A stretch of DNA of 11,982 bases from Monoraphidium neglectum. Lineage: Eukaryota; Chlorophyta; Chlorophyceae; Sphaeropleales; Selenastraceae. Location: positions 1,326-13,307 of the forward strand of contig NW_014011964.1 in the NCBI RefSeq assembly GCF_000611645.1. The letters run 5' to 3'. The notes below the pieces were generated by a model. It saw only the letters and a program-made list of their open reading frames with translations, had not been told where the DNA came from and made no database searches. Below, piece after piece: positions 1 through 8,086 of the stretch. The translations under genes were made by a program, and so were the position numbers. Within the stretch, counting starts at the first letter, position 1. Every line of letters starts with the position of its first letter.

Positions 1-134
1 CCCCAGTGCGCGGCCACAATCGCGCCAGCCACTGCAACGCCCGCCGCACCGCCGGCCACTCCATGAGCGCGTGCAGCAGCGTCTCGAGCTGCCGATCGCT
101 GCCGTGCTGCTGGTCCAAACTGGCAATCCGTGCC
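1..134 (-). CDS. Partial exon of an unrecognised protein (left edge)
   Basis: Read on the minus strand, a frame stays open from about 196 down to the window edge. After a CAG at 137-135 that could be a splice acceptor it encodes 44 residues, including LETLLHALMEWPAVRRALQW and then LARLWPRTG. This resembles an amphipathic helical protein segment more than the alternatives: the plus strand in the first frame gives a low-complexity Ala/Pro/Thr peptide ending in TGA at 64-66. I do not recognise the family. Since the neighbouring synthase gene ends at 872, any upstream exons must lie between 135 and 871, and I could not identify one there. The acceptor lacks a strong pyrimidine tract. Chance reading-through is a real possibility, and the call rests only on sequence composition and frame. 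Confidence 0.28.
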
Positions 135-871
135 CTGCTTTGATTGTTTGTGAGTTGTGCATGGGTCCCTGCCTTTGCGCGCGGTACCTGGCTCCCCCCC
201 TATGCCTTGGACACTTTGAGGTCGGGGGAAGGGTTGCAGCATTGTGGCTTGAATGGTAGCGGTTTCTCAGGGTTTCCAGCGGCCCTCCCTGGTACCTGTC
301 AGTCTGCCAGATCCTTGCTCTCGGTGACTGGCCACATGATATGCGAATGATTTTTGTAACAAGCGCCAAGCAAACAGCTTTGACCAGCATACGCTGAGCG
401 CTACCTGTGGCTACTTTGGTACGTGCGAAGCAACACTCGATGGCAGTAGGGGATTAATTGAACTGCAACGGAAAGCGAATTGCCATACCCCTTCCTGCTC
501 CTTCGAGCCGGCCTCAATGCAGGCCACCTCGTGTGCATGATGCAGGCGCGTGCTGTGCATGCATAGAGTTCATGTACATCAAATGCACACTAGCATTGGA
601 AGGGCAATGCCTTACCCGTAAAATGGACAACGGTGTTGTGCCGTCTGCCAAATAGATATCAAGTGCTGCTGCACTTGATGCCAGGCTCGGTGTTAGATGA
701 CAACACCCGCCAAGCAGCTCATGCACAAACCAGTGCGACAGGCCTCAAAGAGACCCGGGATGAGGCGACTTGTCCACAATCAAGCAGGCCTCTGCCTGCC
801 AGCCCTCCGAGCCATAGCCCAGCTTTGTGCCCGGACACACCACAACGCGCGCCCCGGACCATATCAGTCCA
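135..871. other. Intergenic interval: 3' flank of the synthase gene
   Basis: No exon with recognisable protein similarity is visible on either strand. The interval should hold the 3' untranslated region of the synthase gene (minus strand, stop at 874-872) and, if the left-edge exon is real, its 5' exons or intron. I looked for TGTAA, the common green-algal polyadenylation signal, on the minus strand (TTACA on plus) and did not see one here, so the synthase transcript end is unplaced. Short open frames on both strands, for example 514-726 minus and 697-1020 plus, have no recognisable content. Confidence 0.5.
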
Positions 872-2484
872 TCAGTAGATCCTGTCCAAGACGTAATCGA
901 CCATTAGCTGAAGCGACCGCTTTGAACGGCTCGGTGGGAGCACGGCCAGCGCTGCGAGTGCTTTGTCAGCCTCCTCCCTCGCCAGCCGCCGCGCCTCTTC
1001 CACGCCGCCCGCGCTACTGACGAGCTCAATGGCGCGCTGCAGCGAGTTCGGCTCTGAAAACTCCGACTGAATCAACTCTTCCTGCAAGTTTCGCGTGCCA
1101 CGACAAAATGTTAGGGTCAAGGGGTGACATGGATGGTGTGCGTGCATGCATGCACATGCATGTGTGAGTGTGCACATGCGCATGCACACGCGTGGGCGCC
1201 CACGCGTGTGCGCTCCGGGTTATCCAGGATCGCAAGCAGGCCGAGGCTTCCTAGCAAGGCAGGGTGTACAACAGCAAAAACTGGGGGTGGCCTCTATTCG
1301 CCTAAACCAAATGTAGGTATCTGAGCTGAGTGCGCACCAGCTCCGGCGAGTTCCGCAGCGCAAAGATGACGGGCGCCGTGAGGTTCCCGCTGGCCAGGTC
1401 CTGGCCCTGTGGCTTGCCCAGCTGCTCGCTGGTCTGAGTGAAATCCAGGATATCATCTACAACCTGCCATGATGTCAAGTCGCGAGTTGGCAGGGTGTGA
1501 TATCTCCGAGGTTGCAACGGCATGGACATGCACGCACGTGTCAAGCCTTCGCACATGTATGCATGTCACGATTGAGTATGGCAGCGCAAGTGGTAGGCCC
1601 ATGTAGACTGGCTTCGGCGTCCCACAGTCACAATCACAGCCGCCAGTTGCTCCGACTTGATGTAGTGAAAGCGGGCCCATCACGCTGACAAATTGCGGGC
1701 GTGCCAGGCGGCTGCCCTGCCCTTGGATGATCCATCCCCTGTTTTCCGCCGAGCAACCAACAGCTCGTCACTCCTTGTCGCCCCGCCCCCACCTGGAATG
1801 CCAGGCCCAGGTGCTTGCCATAGTCGTACATCGCTTCCTTCACCTCCGGGCTCATGCCGCTGAACACGGCGCTGCTGCGGCAGCTGGCCGCGATGAGGGA
1901 TGCAGTCTGGGGAGGCGGGGAGAGGGAGCACATAACGAGGGGTGGCGGTTGTGTGTGATCGGCTTACAAATGCGGCGCGTTTCATTTTTGGGGTGGGAGC
2001 TCTGCCTTGCTGCATTCATGCCGGGAGATGAACGTGTATCACCGCGGCAGTAAGCTCAAGCCGCACGAGGTGCATCAGCTTCCACATCAAAACCGCGCAC
2101 CTATCCGCCATGGCCACTATCCAGCTGACGTGATACCCAGAAAACATCGACTAGAACTCACCCACCCCGACCGCCCAAGCACGCCCTTACATGCAACTTT
2201 GGACACGCACCTTGTAGAACGACTTATCCAAGTACGTGTCCAGTGTGATCTCAGTGTCGAACAGGGAGGCGGCCTGGCTGATCTCACCGTTGGCGAAGTC
2301 CGCGATGACCTATCAGGGGGCAAAAGTATGGTGAGCGTGCCCGCCAGATGCGTTGATGTGAGCGTGTGCGGGCGTGCGGGCGTCAATGCATCTGTGCACA
2401 TGCATGTGCGTGTGCATGTGTGTGCGTGCGTGTGCGCGTGTTCGCGCGTGTGTGCGCATGTGCGTGTGCGTGCGTGCGTGCGTG

Positions 2485-2529
<45 letters not shown>

Positions 2530-2533
2530 GCGC

Positions 2534-2570
<37 letters not shown>

Positions 2571-2595
2571 TGCGCGTGTGTGCATGCGTGCGTGC

Positions 2596-2637
<42 letters not shown>

Positions 2638-4326
2638 ACGCGCGAGTGTGCGGGCACACGCACGCGTGCGCATTTGCATGCAAGTGTGTTTATAGAGAGG
2701 AGTGATTGCAACGGGATTCTGCGGCCGTGGATTAGGGCAGGGGGCTTGGCAGCTCAACGCATAGACCAGGAGGCTAGTGACTTGAGCATGCGACGTGGAC
2801 AACGGCTGGAAGGGTCTTGTTGAGCCCTGGGAAAGTCTTGTGCGGCCGCCCTGTCCGTCATCTCACAGACACTGGGCATACCGCTAGCTGCAAACGCCCA
2901 AGCCGCGATGCCAGCTTTATACAACAAGACACCACTGAATCTCAACAAGGGCTGCATCCCCGACATCTGAGCCTCTGCACACGTCTGCGAGGTCCCCATG
3001 CCGCTCACCCCCTGCGAGCCCGACTGCTGCGCTCGCCGTCTATCCCGATCACATGCTCCACTTCCGTGTGACCATGTACTCTTTATCCCTTAACGACTCT
3101 CCGTTCCCCACCTGGCTGATGAGCTTGATGACCTCCAAATTGTCAAGGTTGGCAAGGTACCAGGAAGACTGGGCAAAAAGGAAGTCACCCACCAGCACGG
3201 CCACACGCGTGCCATACAGCGTGTTGACCGTGTCCTTGCCTGCGCACAGGCGAACATGTTTGCTGCGCTGTGAGCAATGCGCAGGACGCAGCACTGTAAC
3301 AGCTCAAGCCGAAGCTGCCACCTGCAACGCCCGAACGAGCAGCTGCGCAACCAACTAAACCTACAGCTGTTGCCGACGCCGGCCAACACGCTGCTGTTGA
3401 CGGCAAGGTACATAGGTGTTGCACCCCCTTCTCCTCTCATTCATAACTTGTGAGCGGTGTGCAGCTGCACCCCTCGTGTCGAAAGCCGAAACCAAGCCAC
3501 GGCCACTCACCCCGCCGCGTGCTGCAGTCGTCGAGCACATCATCGTGCACGAGGCTGGCAGTGTGGATCATCTCAATGATCTCCGCCAGGCGCCGGTGAT
3601 ACGCGACAATGTTGCTGTCGACGGGCGGGGTTGGGGGCCACGGGGGATGCAGGAGGATGCGCGAGTTAGCCACCGGTGCGGCAACAGTGCGGCTCCAGCA
3701 CAGAGTGGTGCGGCGCTCAGCACGGCAAAGGGGGAGAGAATTGGGACCTGCTGAAAGCAGAGTGTGCCTGGTGTTTGTGCCCCAGCCATGCCGCCGATTG
3801 CGCCACACACGCTGCTGCTGCATCGCAGAGCGCCCGTCGAACATCAGGGCGCTGCCTTTGCCTCTTGGCAAAAGTTGCCGCCCACCAGTCCAAGCAGCAG
3901 CCGCCCCCGCCCACACCTGAGGCCCGCCATCTCCGCAGTGGCACGCGCCATGAGCAGCACAACCATGGGCCGCAGCTTCTTGCCGCCCGCCCCGAAAATC
4001 TGGTCCGCCGCTGCAAGCAGCATCGGGTGGCGGTCGCCGACGATGTGCCGCAGGTTCTGGTTCATTGTGTCCATGTCCGCTGCTACCGGTTCAACTATTT
4101 CTTCCAGTAGTTGTGCTGGGGACGGCCGCTCGATGGGGGGATGGATGGCCGCGGCTTCGCTGCTCACGGGCACCACCACCCGAGCAGTCCACGGTGCGGA
4201 CGAGCTGCTGCTGCTGCATCGATGGATCCGGGGAACAATTTGCTTCGCAACGCGATGCAGCGCGCGTGATCCTCTGCAGGAGGGACCAAGCATTCCCAGT
4301 GGGCTCTGCTCAGCGACCAGCCGCAT
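872..4326 (-). CDS. SPS: Solanesyl (long-chain all-trans-polyprenyl) diphosphate synthase, organelle-targeted, seven exons
   Basis: This enzyme extends farnesyl or geranylgeranyl diphosphate with isopentenyl diphosphate to make the C45-C50 side chain of plastoquinone (and ubiquinone). Exons on the minus strand: 4326-3917, 3614-3511, 3239-3112, 2309-2211, 1906-1793, 1463-1338, 1081-872. They total 1191 bases, or 396 residues plus TGA. All junctions are GT-AG and phases match. The ATG at 4326 is the first after an in-frame TAG 18 bases upstream. Residues 1 to about 60 are Arg/Ser/Ala-rich with a run of seven Ser, like a transit peptide. GGKKLRP is at 114-120, the first Asp-rich motif DDVLD at 161-165 and the second DDILD at 288-292. 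Small residues Ala156 and Ser157 before the first motif fit a long-chain product. Conserved blocks include [20 protein letters not shown] and [20 protein letters not shown]. The family is secure. Product length and plastid rather than mitochondrial location are inferred. Confidence 0.95.
1137..1215. repeat. GT/CA and CATG-rich simple sequence with a 28-base perfect palindrome
   Basis: This lies in intron 6 of the synthase gene (1337-1082). Most of the stretch alternates pyrimidine and purine and is made of overlapping GCATGC, TGCA and CACATG units. From 1184 to 1211 the sequence is a perfect inverted repeat with no spacer, centred between 1197 and 1198 (arm GCACACGCGTGGGC). It could fold into a 14-base-pair hairpin or cruciform. 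It sits about 100 bases from the 3' splice site at 1082. Confidence 0.85.
2393..2644. repeat. 252-base alternating pyrimidine-purine microsatellite (TG/TGCG/CG)
   Basis: This is inside intron 3 of the synthase gene (3111-2310). Reading the plus strand, every odd position is a pyrimidine and every even position a purine from 2393 to 2644, with a single exception at 2442. From 2443 to 2644 the alternation is unbroken for 202 bases. Sub-blocks are TGCG tetranucleotides at about 2461-2526, a CG run to 2536, (TG)15 at 2537-2566, mixed CG/TG/CA, and (TG)17 at 2601-2634. Degenerate TG/CA sequence extends to about 2690. On the transcribed sense strand of the synthase it reads as CA and CGCA repeats. 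Long open frames on both strands here, with Cys/Val or His/Thr peptides, are artefacts of the repeat. Confidence 0.97.
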
Positions 4327-4806
4327 TGTGCTGGCGCCACTCTAGCTTAATGTGTGATTCCCCAAGACCTAGATGGATGCACCAGGCGTGAACGAGGAGC
4401 CCAGTGCGCGATGAAAGAGGGGTGCTGCAAGGCCTTGTGTGTGAAGACGAATATGTCGAATGTTATACTTTTGAGAGAGTGTTATCACTACTGTAGCCGC
4501 GGCTGTAGTGTGAGCATTCAGGGCCGGCGCATTGCGGCTTCACAACCGCGTTGCAGGTGAGCACTGTGGCATGCTCACACAGCCGAGGCGCATGGCCCAC
4601 TGCCGTCAGAGCATCGCCAAATCGTCGGTACTGCTCATTTCAAGGGCCTGTTATGGTCCTATTACAAAACATGCATCGCGCCTTGCGAGTGCATCCGGTC
4701 AAACAGTCAATGGAGCTGGTTGTCAATGGCTGACCACAAATGCTCGCTCAATGCAGAAGAGAGAGGGACTCAAGCTGATGCTTGGAAATGAAAGGTGTGA
4801 ACACAG
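4327..4806. other. Intergenic interval between two tandem minus-strand genes
   Basis: This 480-base stretch holds the 3' end of the zinc-finger membrane protein gene and the promoter of the synthase gene. A TGTAA on the minus strand at 4666-4662, 141 bases after the zinc-finger stop codon, is a plausible polyadenylation signal. A 10-base palindrome AGCCGCGGCT at 4495-4504 is flanked by direct repeats of CTGTAG. A weak TATA-like GTATAAC lies on the minus strand around 4478-4472, about 145 bases before the synthase ATG. No coding exon is recognisable. The short open frame at 4532-4993 on plus is the shadow of the zinc-finger last exon plus flank. Confidence 0.6.
4662..4666 (-). terminator. Candidate TGTAA polyadenylation signal of the zinc-finger gene
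   Basis: TGTAA on the minus strand lies 141 bases downstream of the TGA at 4809-4807. Chlorophyte green algae commonly use TGTAA 10 to 20 bases before the cleavage site. Only the motif and its position support the call. Confidence 0.4.
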
Positions 4807-6340
4807 TCAACTAGGACGGTCCTGCTGCTGCGATGCCACCACCTCTGCCACCCGCTGCGCGCCGTCACGCTGGTCCCCATCGCCGCTGTCCCTGCTCGCG
4901 CCCGTCGCAGCCTCGCTGTCCGTCCTGGCCCCAGGCGATGGGCTCCGAGCGCCAGAAGCTGGGTCGCGCTCGGGCGGTGGCGGGACTGTGTAGAAGATGG
5001 ATGTCTGGCCCCTCGGCTGCGCATGGTTGTGACGAGCGATGAGTTGAATGTTGTGCGCAAAAGCGGCACACTTGGTTTGGGGCAGACGAGTGCATGGCGC
5101 ACAGGCCTGGTCCTGTACCCTGTGTTCTGTGCACATACACGCCGGCTATGTGGGCACGGAAAATTGCGAAACTCTTCCATCTCACAGGCCAGGACCACCC
5201 GCAGCTCGCACCCACACCTGCATGAGGGGTCCGCCGTTGCCGGGCGTTGCGTTGGCGGCCAAGAACATCCGCCACGAGATCCAAGGAAACATGCCGCCGC
5301 ACTCGGGGCACCTTTGAGGGAGCGGCACCCATGATGTGTTTAATAACCAAGTTGTATTGGTGCAGAGCACTCCGCGGGATCAAGCACAGCACAGCCAAGA
5401 TTGCACGGGCGGCCAATCCATGAGAAGACCGCAGCGGCAGTTCAGGACGCTGCTTCATGCACACCCCCTGCTTCATGCACACCCCCTGCTTCATGCACAC
5501 CCCCTGCCGTTAACGAGGCCCCCTCGATGCGTTGCGCTCGTCCTCGTCCGGCAGGACCGCTCACTTCTTTGGATACTTGCCCTTCAGGATGAGGCCCCTG
5601 CCGTCGCAGGCCTTGCAGCGCCGCTGAATCAGCTGCATGCGGGGGGGTGCAAGGGACGGGAAGTATTTGGCAAGGACGGCTACAAACCTTGAAGCAGATG
5701 CGCCCAAAGCAGCTGACTCAGCTGAGGGTCTCGCAGCATCCCATCAGCACAGACACGGCTTGGCCGTTGCTGCAAGTTGCTGGGGTCGCACACCCACCCC
5801 AGCAACGCAGCCACTCACGATGCGCTTTGTGAACTCGTAGGCGCCGATGACGAACGGCACGACGCCGACAAACGCGCCAAACCACACCTGCAAGATGTGG
5901 CGGCACGATGAGTCACACTTGCCGGCAGACATGAAAGCAGGGGTGCAGAAAGCGACGCCGTGGGCATGCCACGAGAGGGCGTTAAGATGCACAGGACAAG
6001 CCGCGTGCTTGGCTCTGGGAAACACCAAGCAGGCACCCACCTGCCAGCTGGGCTCCAGCGGGCTGGGCACATAGGTTGACAGATCCACTGGCACAATAGG
6101 CGCCTCTGCTGCCTGTGCCGCCTGTGCCAGCGCCATCAGCTGGGCAGCGGCGCTGCCCACCGCTGCTGCCATCACTGCCGGGCCCCGCTCGCCCCGTGCG
6201 GCGGGCGCCGCCGACGGATCCGCGGCATGTTCGCGCGTGTGCGAGCACGACCTGCATACAATTGTCCTGGTCCTATGATGAGCGCATGAACTGGACGTGC
6301 CACGGTGTGGGCACCTGCCTGCGGAGCTTGTGGCCTGCAT
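4807..6340 (-). CDS. Plastid-type single-pass membrane protein with DnaJ-like CxxC...CxxC zinc finger, five exons
   Basis: Exons on the minus strand: 6340-6041, 5887-5819, 5632-5565, 5311-5218, 5016-4807 (741 bases, 246 residues plus TGA). Each junction has a GT donor, an AG acceptor and matching phase. Residues 1 to about 50 are Ser/Arg/Thr/Ala-rich, like a transit peptide. An Ala-rich hydrophobic stretch at about 55-75 leads into AQAAEAP, which could be a thylakoid-transfer signal with an AxA site. PVDLSTYVPSPLEPSWQ then precedes a membrane segment at 101-117 (VWFGAFVGVVPFVIGAY). The zinc-finger ligands would be Cys129/Cys132 (CKACDGRG) and Cys147/Cys150 (CPECGG), followed by FPWISWRMF, GQTSIFYTVPPPP and an acidic, disordered tail. 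CxxCxGxG-type fingers in plastids occur in assembly factors and thiol chaperones. The layout resembles conserved green-lineage proteins of unknown function, but I cannot name the gene. The gene is divergent to the DCC gene, with 192 bases between start codons. Confidence 0.85.
5450..5506. repeat. Three-copy 18-base tandem repeat
   Basis: The unit CTGCTTCATGCACACCCC occurs at 5450-5467, 5468-5485 and 5486-5503 without a mismatch, followed by a further CTG. It lies within intron 3 (5564-5312) of the zinc-finger membrane protein gene. The 18-base period is a multiple of three, so the stretch reads as a repeated peptide in any frame, but the splice model places it outside the coding sequence. Confidence 0.95.
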
Positions 6341-6532
6341 CAGAGCTGGTTTTGTGCGGTCGATCACCGCAACCAGTGGTGATTGACTTGTTCAAAAAGT
6401 GCGAGTTGGAATTGATTTCGCAACGAGGCAGTTTAGAACCAAGTACCACAGGCGACTTGAAGTTCGACACCCTGCAGACCACAAGGGGCAGCGCACGCGA
6501 CAGGGTTGCAGGACCAGACGGAATATAAAAGC
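6341..6532. promoter_or_regulatory. Shared divergent promoter region
   Basis: Only 192 bases separate the ATG of the zinc-finger membrane protein (minus, 6340) from the ATG of the DCC protein (plus, 6533), so both 5' untranslated regions and both promoters must fit here or extend into first exons. An inverted repeat ATCACC (6363-6368) ... GGTGAT (6378-6383) with a 9-base spacer lies near the minus-strand gene, and the outer bases pair again after one G-T position. An AATATAAAAG sequence, TATA-box-like on the plus strand, lies at 6522-6531. No factor-binding site can be assigned from sequence alone. Confidence 0.6.
6524..6530 (+). promoter_or_regulatory. TATA-box-like TATAAAA just before the first DCC ATG
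   Basis: This matches the eukaryotic TATA consensus. It ends only two bases before the ATG at 6533. A TATA element normally sets initiation 25 to 35 bases downstream, that is about 6550-6560 and inside the first exon, after both upstream ATGs. It may therefore be a chance match in the 5' untranslated region, or it may drive a shorter transcript. Confidence 0.3.
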
Positions 6533-8086
6533 ATGATGCAACCCCTTTTCACGCGGAGCTCTCGAGTGGTGGCCCGTGCCAGCCGCTTAACGCCACCGCA
6601 GGGCACAACACAGTGGCGGCGCATCCCTGCGCGCGCCGCAAGCACTAGCAGCAATCGGGCGGCAGCCGTACCCACAGTGTCGTGGGAGATTCGGTGAGCG
6701 TACAAGGGCGCAGTGACCACGTCTGTTGCGAAGCGTCTGACGTGACATGGCAGCCTCAACCATAGGCAGAGTCCGACAGCGCCGTCCTGCTGCCCTCACG
6801 CCCCTCTCAAAAGCCCATCTCCCGTCCCCCCTCCTGTCCATGTCCCAGCATGCTATACGACGGCGCCTGCCCGCTGTGCATGCGTGAGGTGGACTTCCTG
6901 CGCGGCCGCGACGCAGGGCGCGGCAAGATCGACTTTGTTGACATTGCTGCGCCGTCGTACACGGCCGAGGCCAACTACGGCATCACGTACCAGCAGGCAG
7001 GCGGGGAAGGATCATGAGGGCCGGGCCGAAAAAAGGCAGGGCCGAAGGGAATCAAATTGAGGCTGCCTCAACAGGGGCAAGGCGGACGGAAGGGGCGGCC
7101 GCCGGGGCCGAGGCGGCCACCTCGGTCAGCTGCGGTGGGGCTGGGGTGTGTCCAGCGGCCCTGGTCTTGTTCAGCCTCGCCGCCGACCGGCTGCTCTCAG
7201 GCCATCAGCATCAAGCACGTTGCATCACCGTCTGGTGATCCTGTAGAACAGCTCCTTCATGTCGCGCTGAGCACCGTGTTGTCGCGGCACGGTGCTTGAA
7301 GGATACAGAGCAAGGGCCCATGCTTCGCTGCCTCTCCAAACAACTTCAAGCCGGCTGCCACCCTCCAACCTCCAGGCAATGGAGAAGATCCACGCCATTG
7401 AGAGCGACGGTCGCATCATCACAGGGATTGAGGTGGGTACACTGCAGGCTGGTTGGCAAGAATTGGCGGCAGCGTGGCGCCGCCCGCCCCACATCGCCTG
7501 AAAGCCTGCGGCTTCGGTGGTGCGTGTGACATCCGCGTTTTAGTGCAGCTTTCCAGCAGTGCATGCTTCTTGGCCCGCGCATTGTCGGATGCAGCTCTCC
7601 TGAACACCCTTATTCTTGTCTCTTTCTTGTCCAATTGCAGGTCTTCCGCCGGCTCTATGAGGCAGTCGGTAAGCTCATACTTGGGCGCAGGAATTGCGCT
7701 GGATCCCGCCCGATATAGCATGATCAGGCCAAGGCCTCTTTTATAACATCAACCCGACTGGCCCGCTTCCCGCGCTGGGTCCGTGCAACTGCCCACCCTC
7801 TGACACCTTCCGTCCCTATTGTAACGTATCCCCAGGTTTAGGCTTTGTGTACTCGTTGACCAAGAACCCAGCTGTGGAGAAGGCGGCAAACGCTGTCTAC
7901 GACGTGTGGGCCAAGTACCGGACCCAGATTACGGGTCGCGAGGCCATGGAGGTGATCTTGCAGCGCCGCGCAGCCGAGGCAGCCGGCAAGGGGGATGCGG
8001 GCAGCCTGTGTGGCGAGGAGGGGACCGACGGCGCTGCAGCGTGCGAGGTGCCGGTGGGGGCGCGGGGTGGTGCAGACAAGCAGTGA
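6533..8086 (+). CDS. DCC-family (DUF393) thiol-disulphide oxidoreductase-like protein, organelle-targeted, five exons
   Basis: Exons: 6533-6693, 6849-6996, 7376-7432, 7641-7668, 7836-8086 (645 bases, 214 residues plus TGA). The family is thioredoxin-like and predicted to act in thiol redox, though its substrates are largely unknown. Residues 1 to about 48 are Arg/Ser/Ala-rich without acidic residues, a likely plastid or mitochondrial transit peptide. The DCC domain starts at WEIRMLYDGACPLCMREV, with the family motif DGxCPLC and candidate redox pair Cys61/Cys64. It continues through IDFVDIAA, IHAIESDGRIITGIEVFRRL, GFVYSLTKNP and VWAKYRTQITGRE, in the order seen in plant homologues. A Gly/Ala-rich tail of about 35 residues follows. 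Exon 4 is only 28 bases. Intron 2 (6997-7375) begins GC rather than GT, the only junction that keeps TYQQ-AMEKIHAI in frame. Two ATGs are adjacent at 6533 and 6536, and I chose the first. Confidence 0.92.
7270..7296. repeat. Nine-base-pair inverted repeat in the GC-AG intron
   Basis: AGCACCGTG (7270-7278) and CACGGTGCT (7288-7296) are perfect reverse complements separated by nine bases. They lie in intron 2 of the DCC gene, about 80 bases upstream of its 3' splice site. In RNA this would be a stable GC-rich hairpin. No function is evident. Confidence 0.8.

Noticed and set aside
872..1189. Reading the synthase C-terminus as a separate 105-residue gene
   Set aside because: The EELIQSEF...DRIY block is the last synthase exon; the in-frame residues before it are intron sequence containing TG/CA repeat.
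2007..2823. Open frames of 109 to 232 residues with Cys/Val/Arg or His/Thr repeats on both strands
   Set aside because: They are translations of the TG/TGCG microsatellite within synthase intron 3; several frames are open at once and none has non-repeat content of interest.
3764..4345. 193-residue open frame on the plus strand
   Set aside because: It is antisense to synthase exon 1 and its intron; the minus strand carries the conserved GGKKLRP region.
4495..4504. Palindrome AGCCGCGGCT as a defined regulatory site
   Set aside because: Ten-base GC palindromes are expected by chance in DNA of this composition; there is no second copy or known factor to support a call.
5182..5370. Small separate gene encoding RCPECGGMFPWISW
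   Set aside because: It joins in phase to CKACDGRG...KYPKK via the GTGAGC donor at 5564, completing one zinc finger, so it is exon 4 of the zinc-finger membrane protein.
5450..5506. CRISPR-like array
   Set aside because: It has direct 18-base units with no spacers and lies in an intron of a eukaryotic gene.
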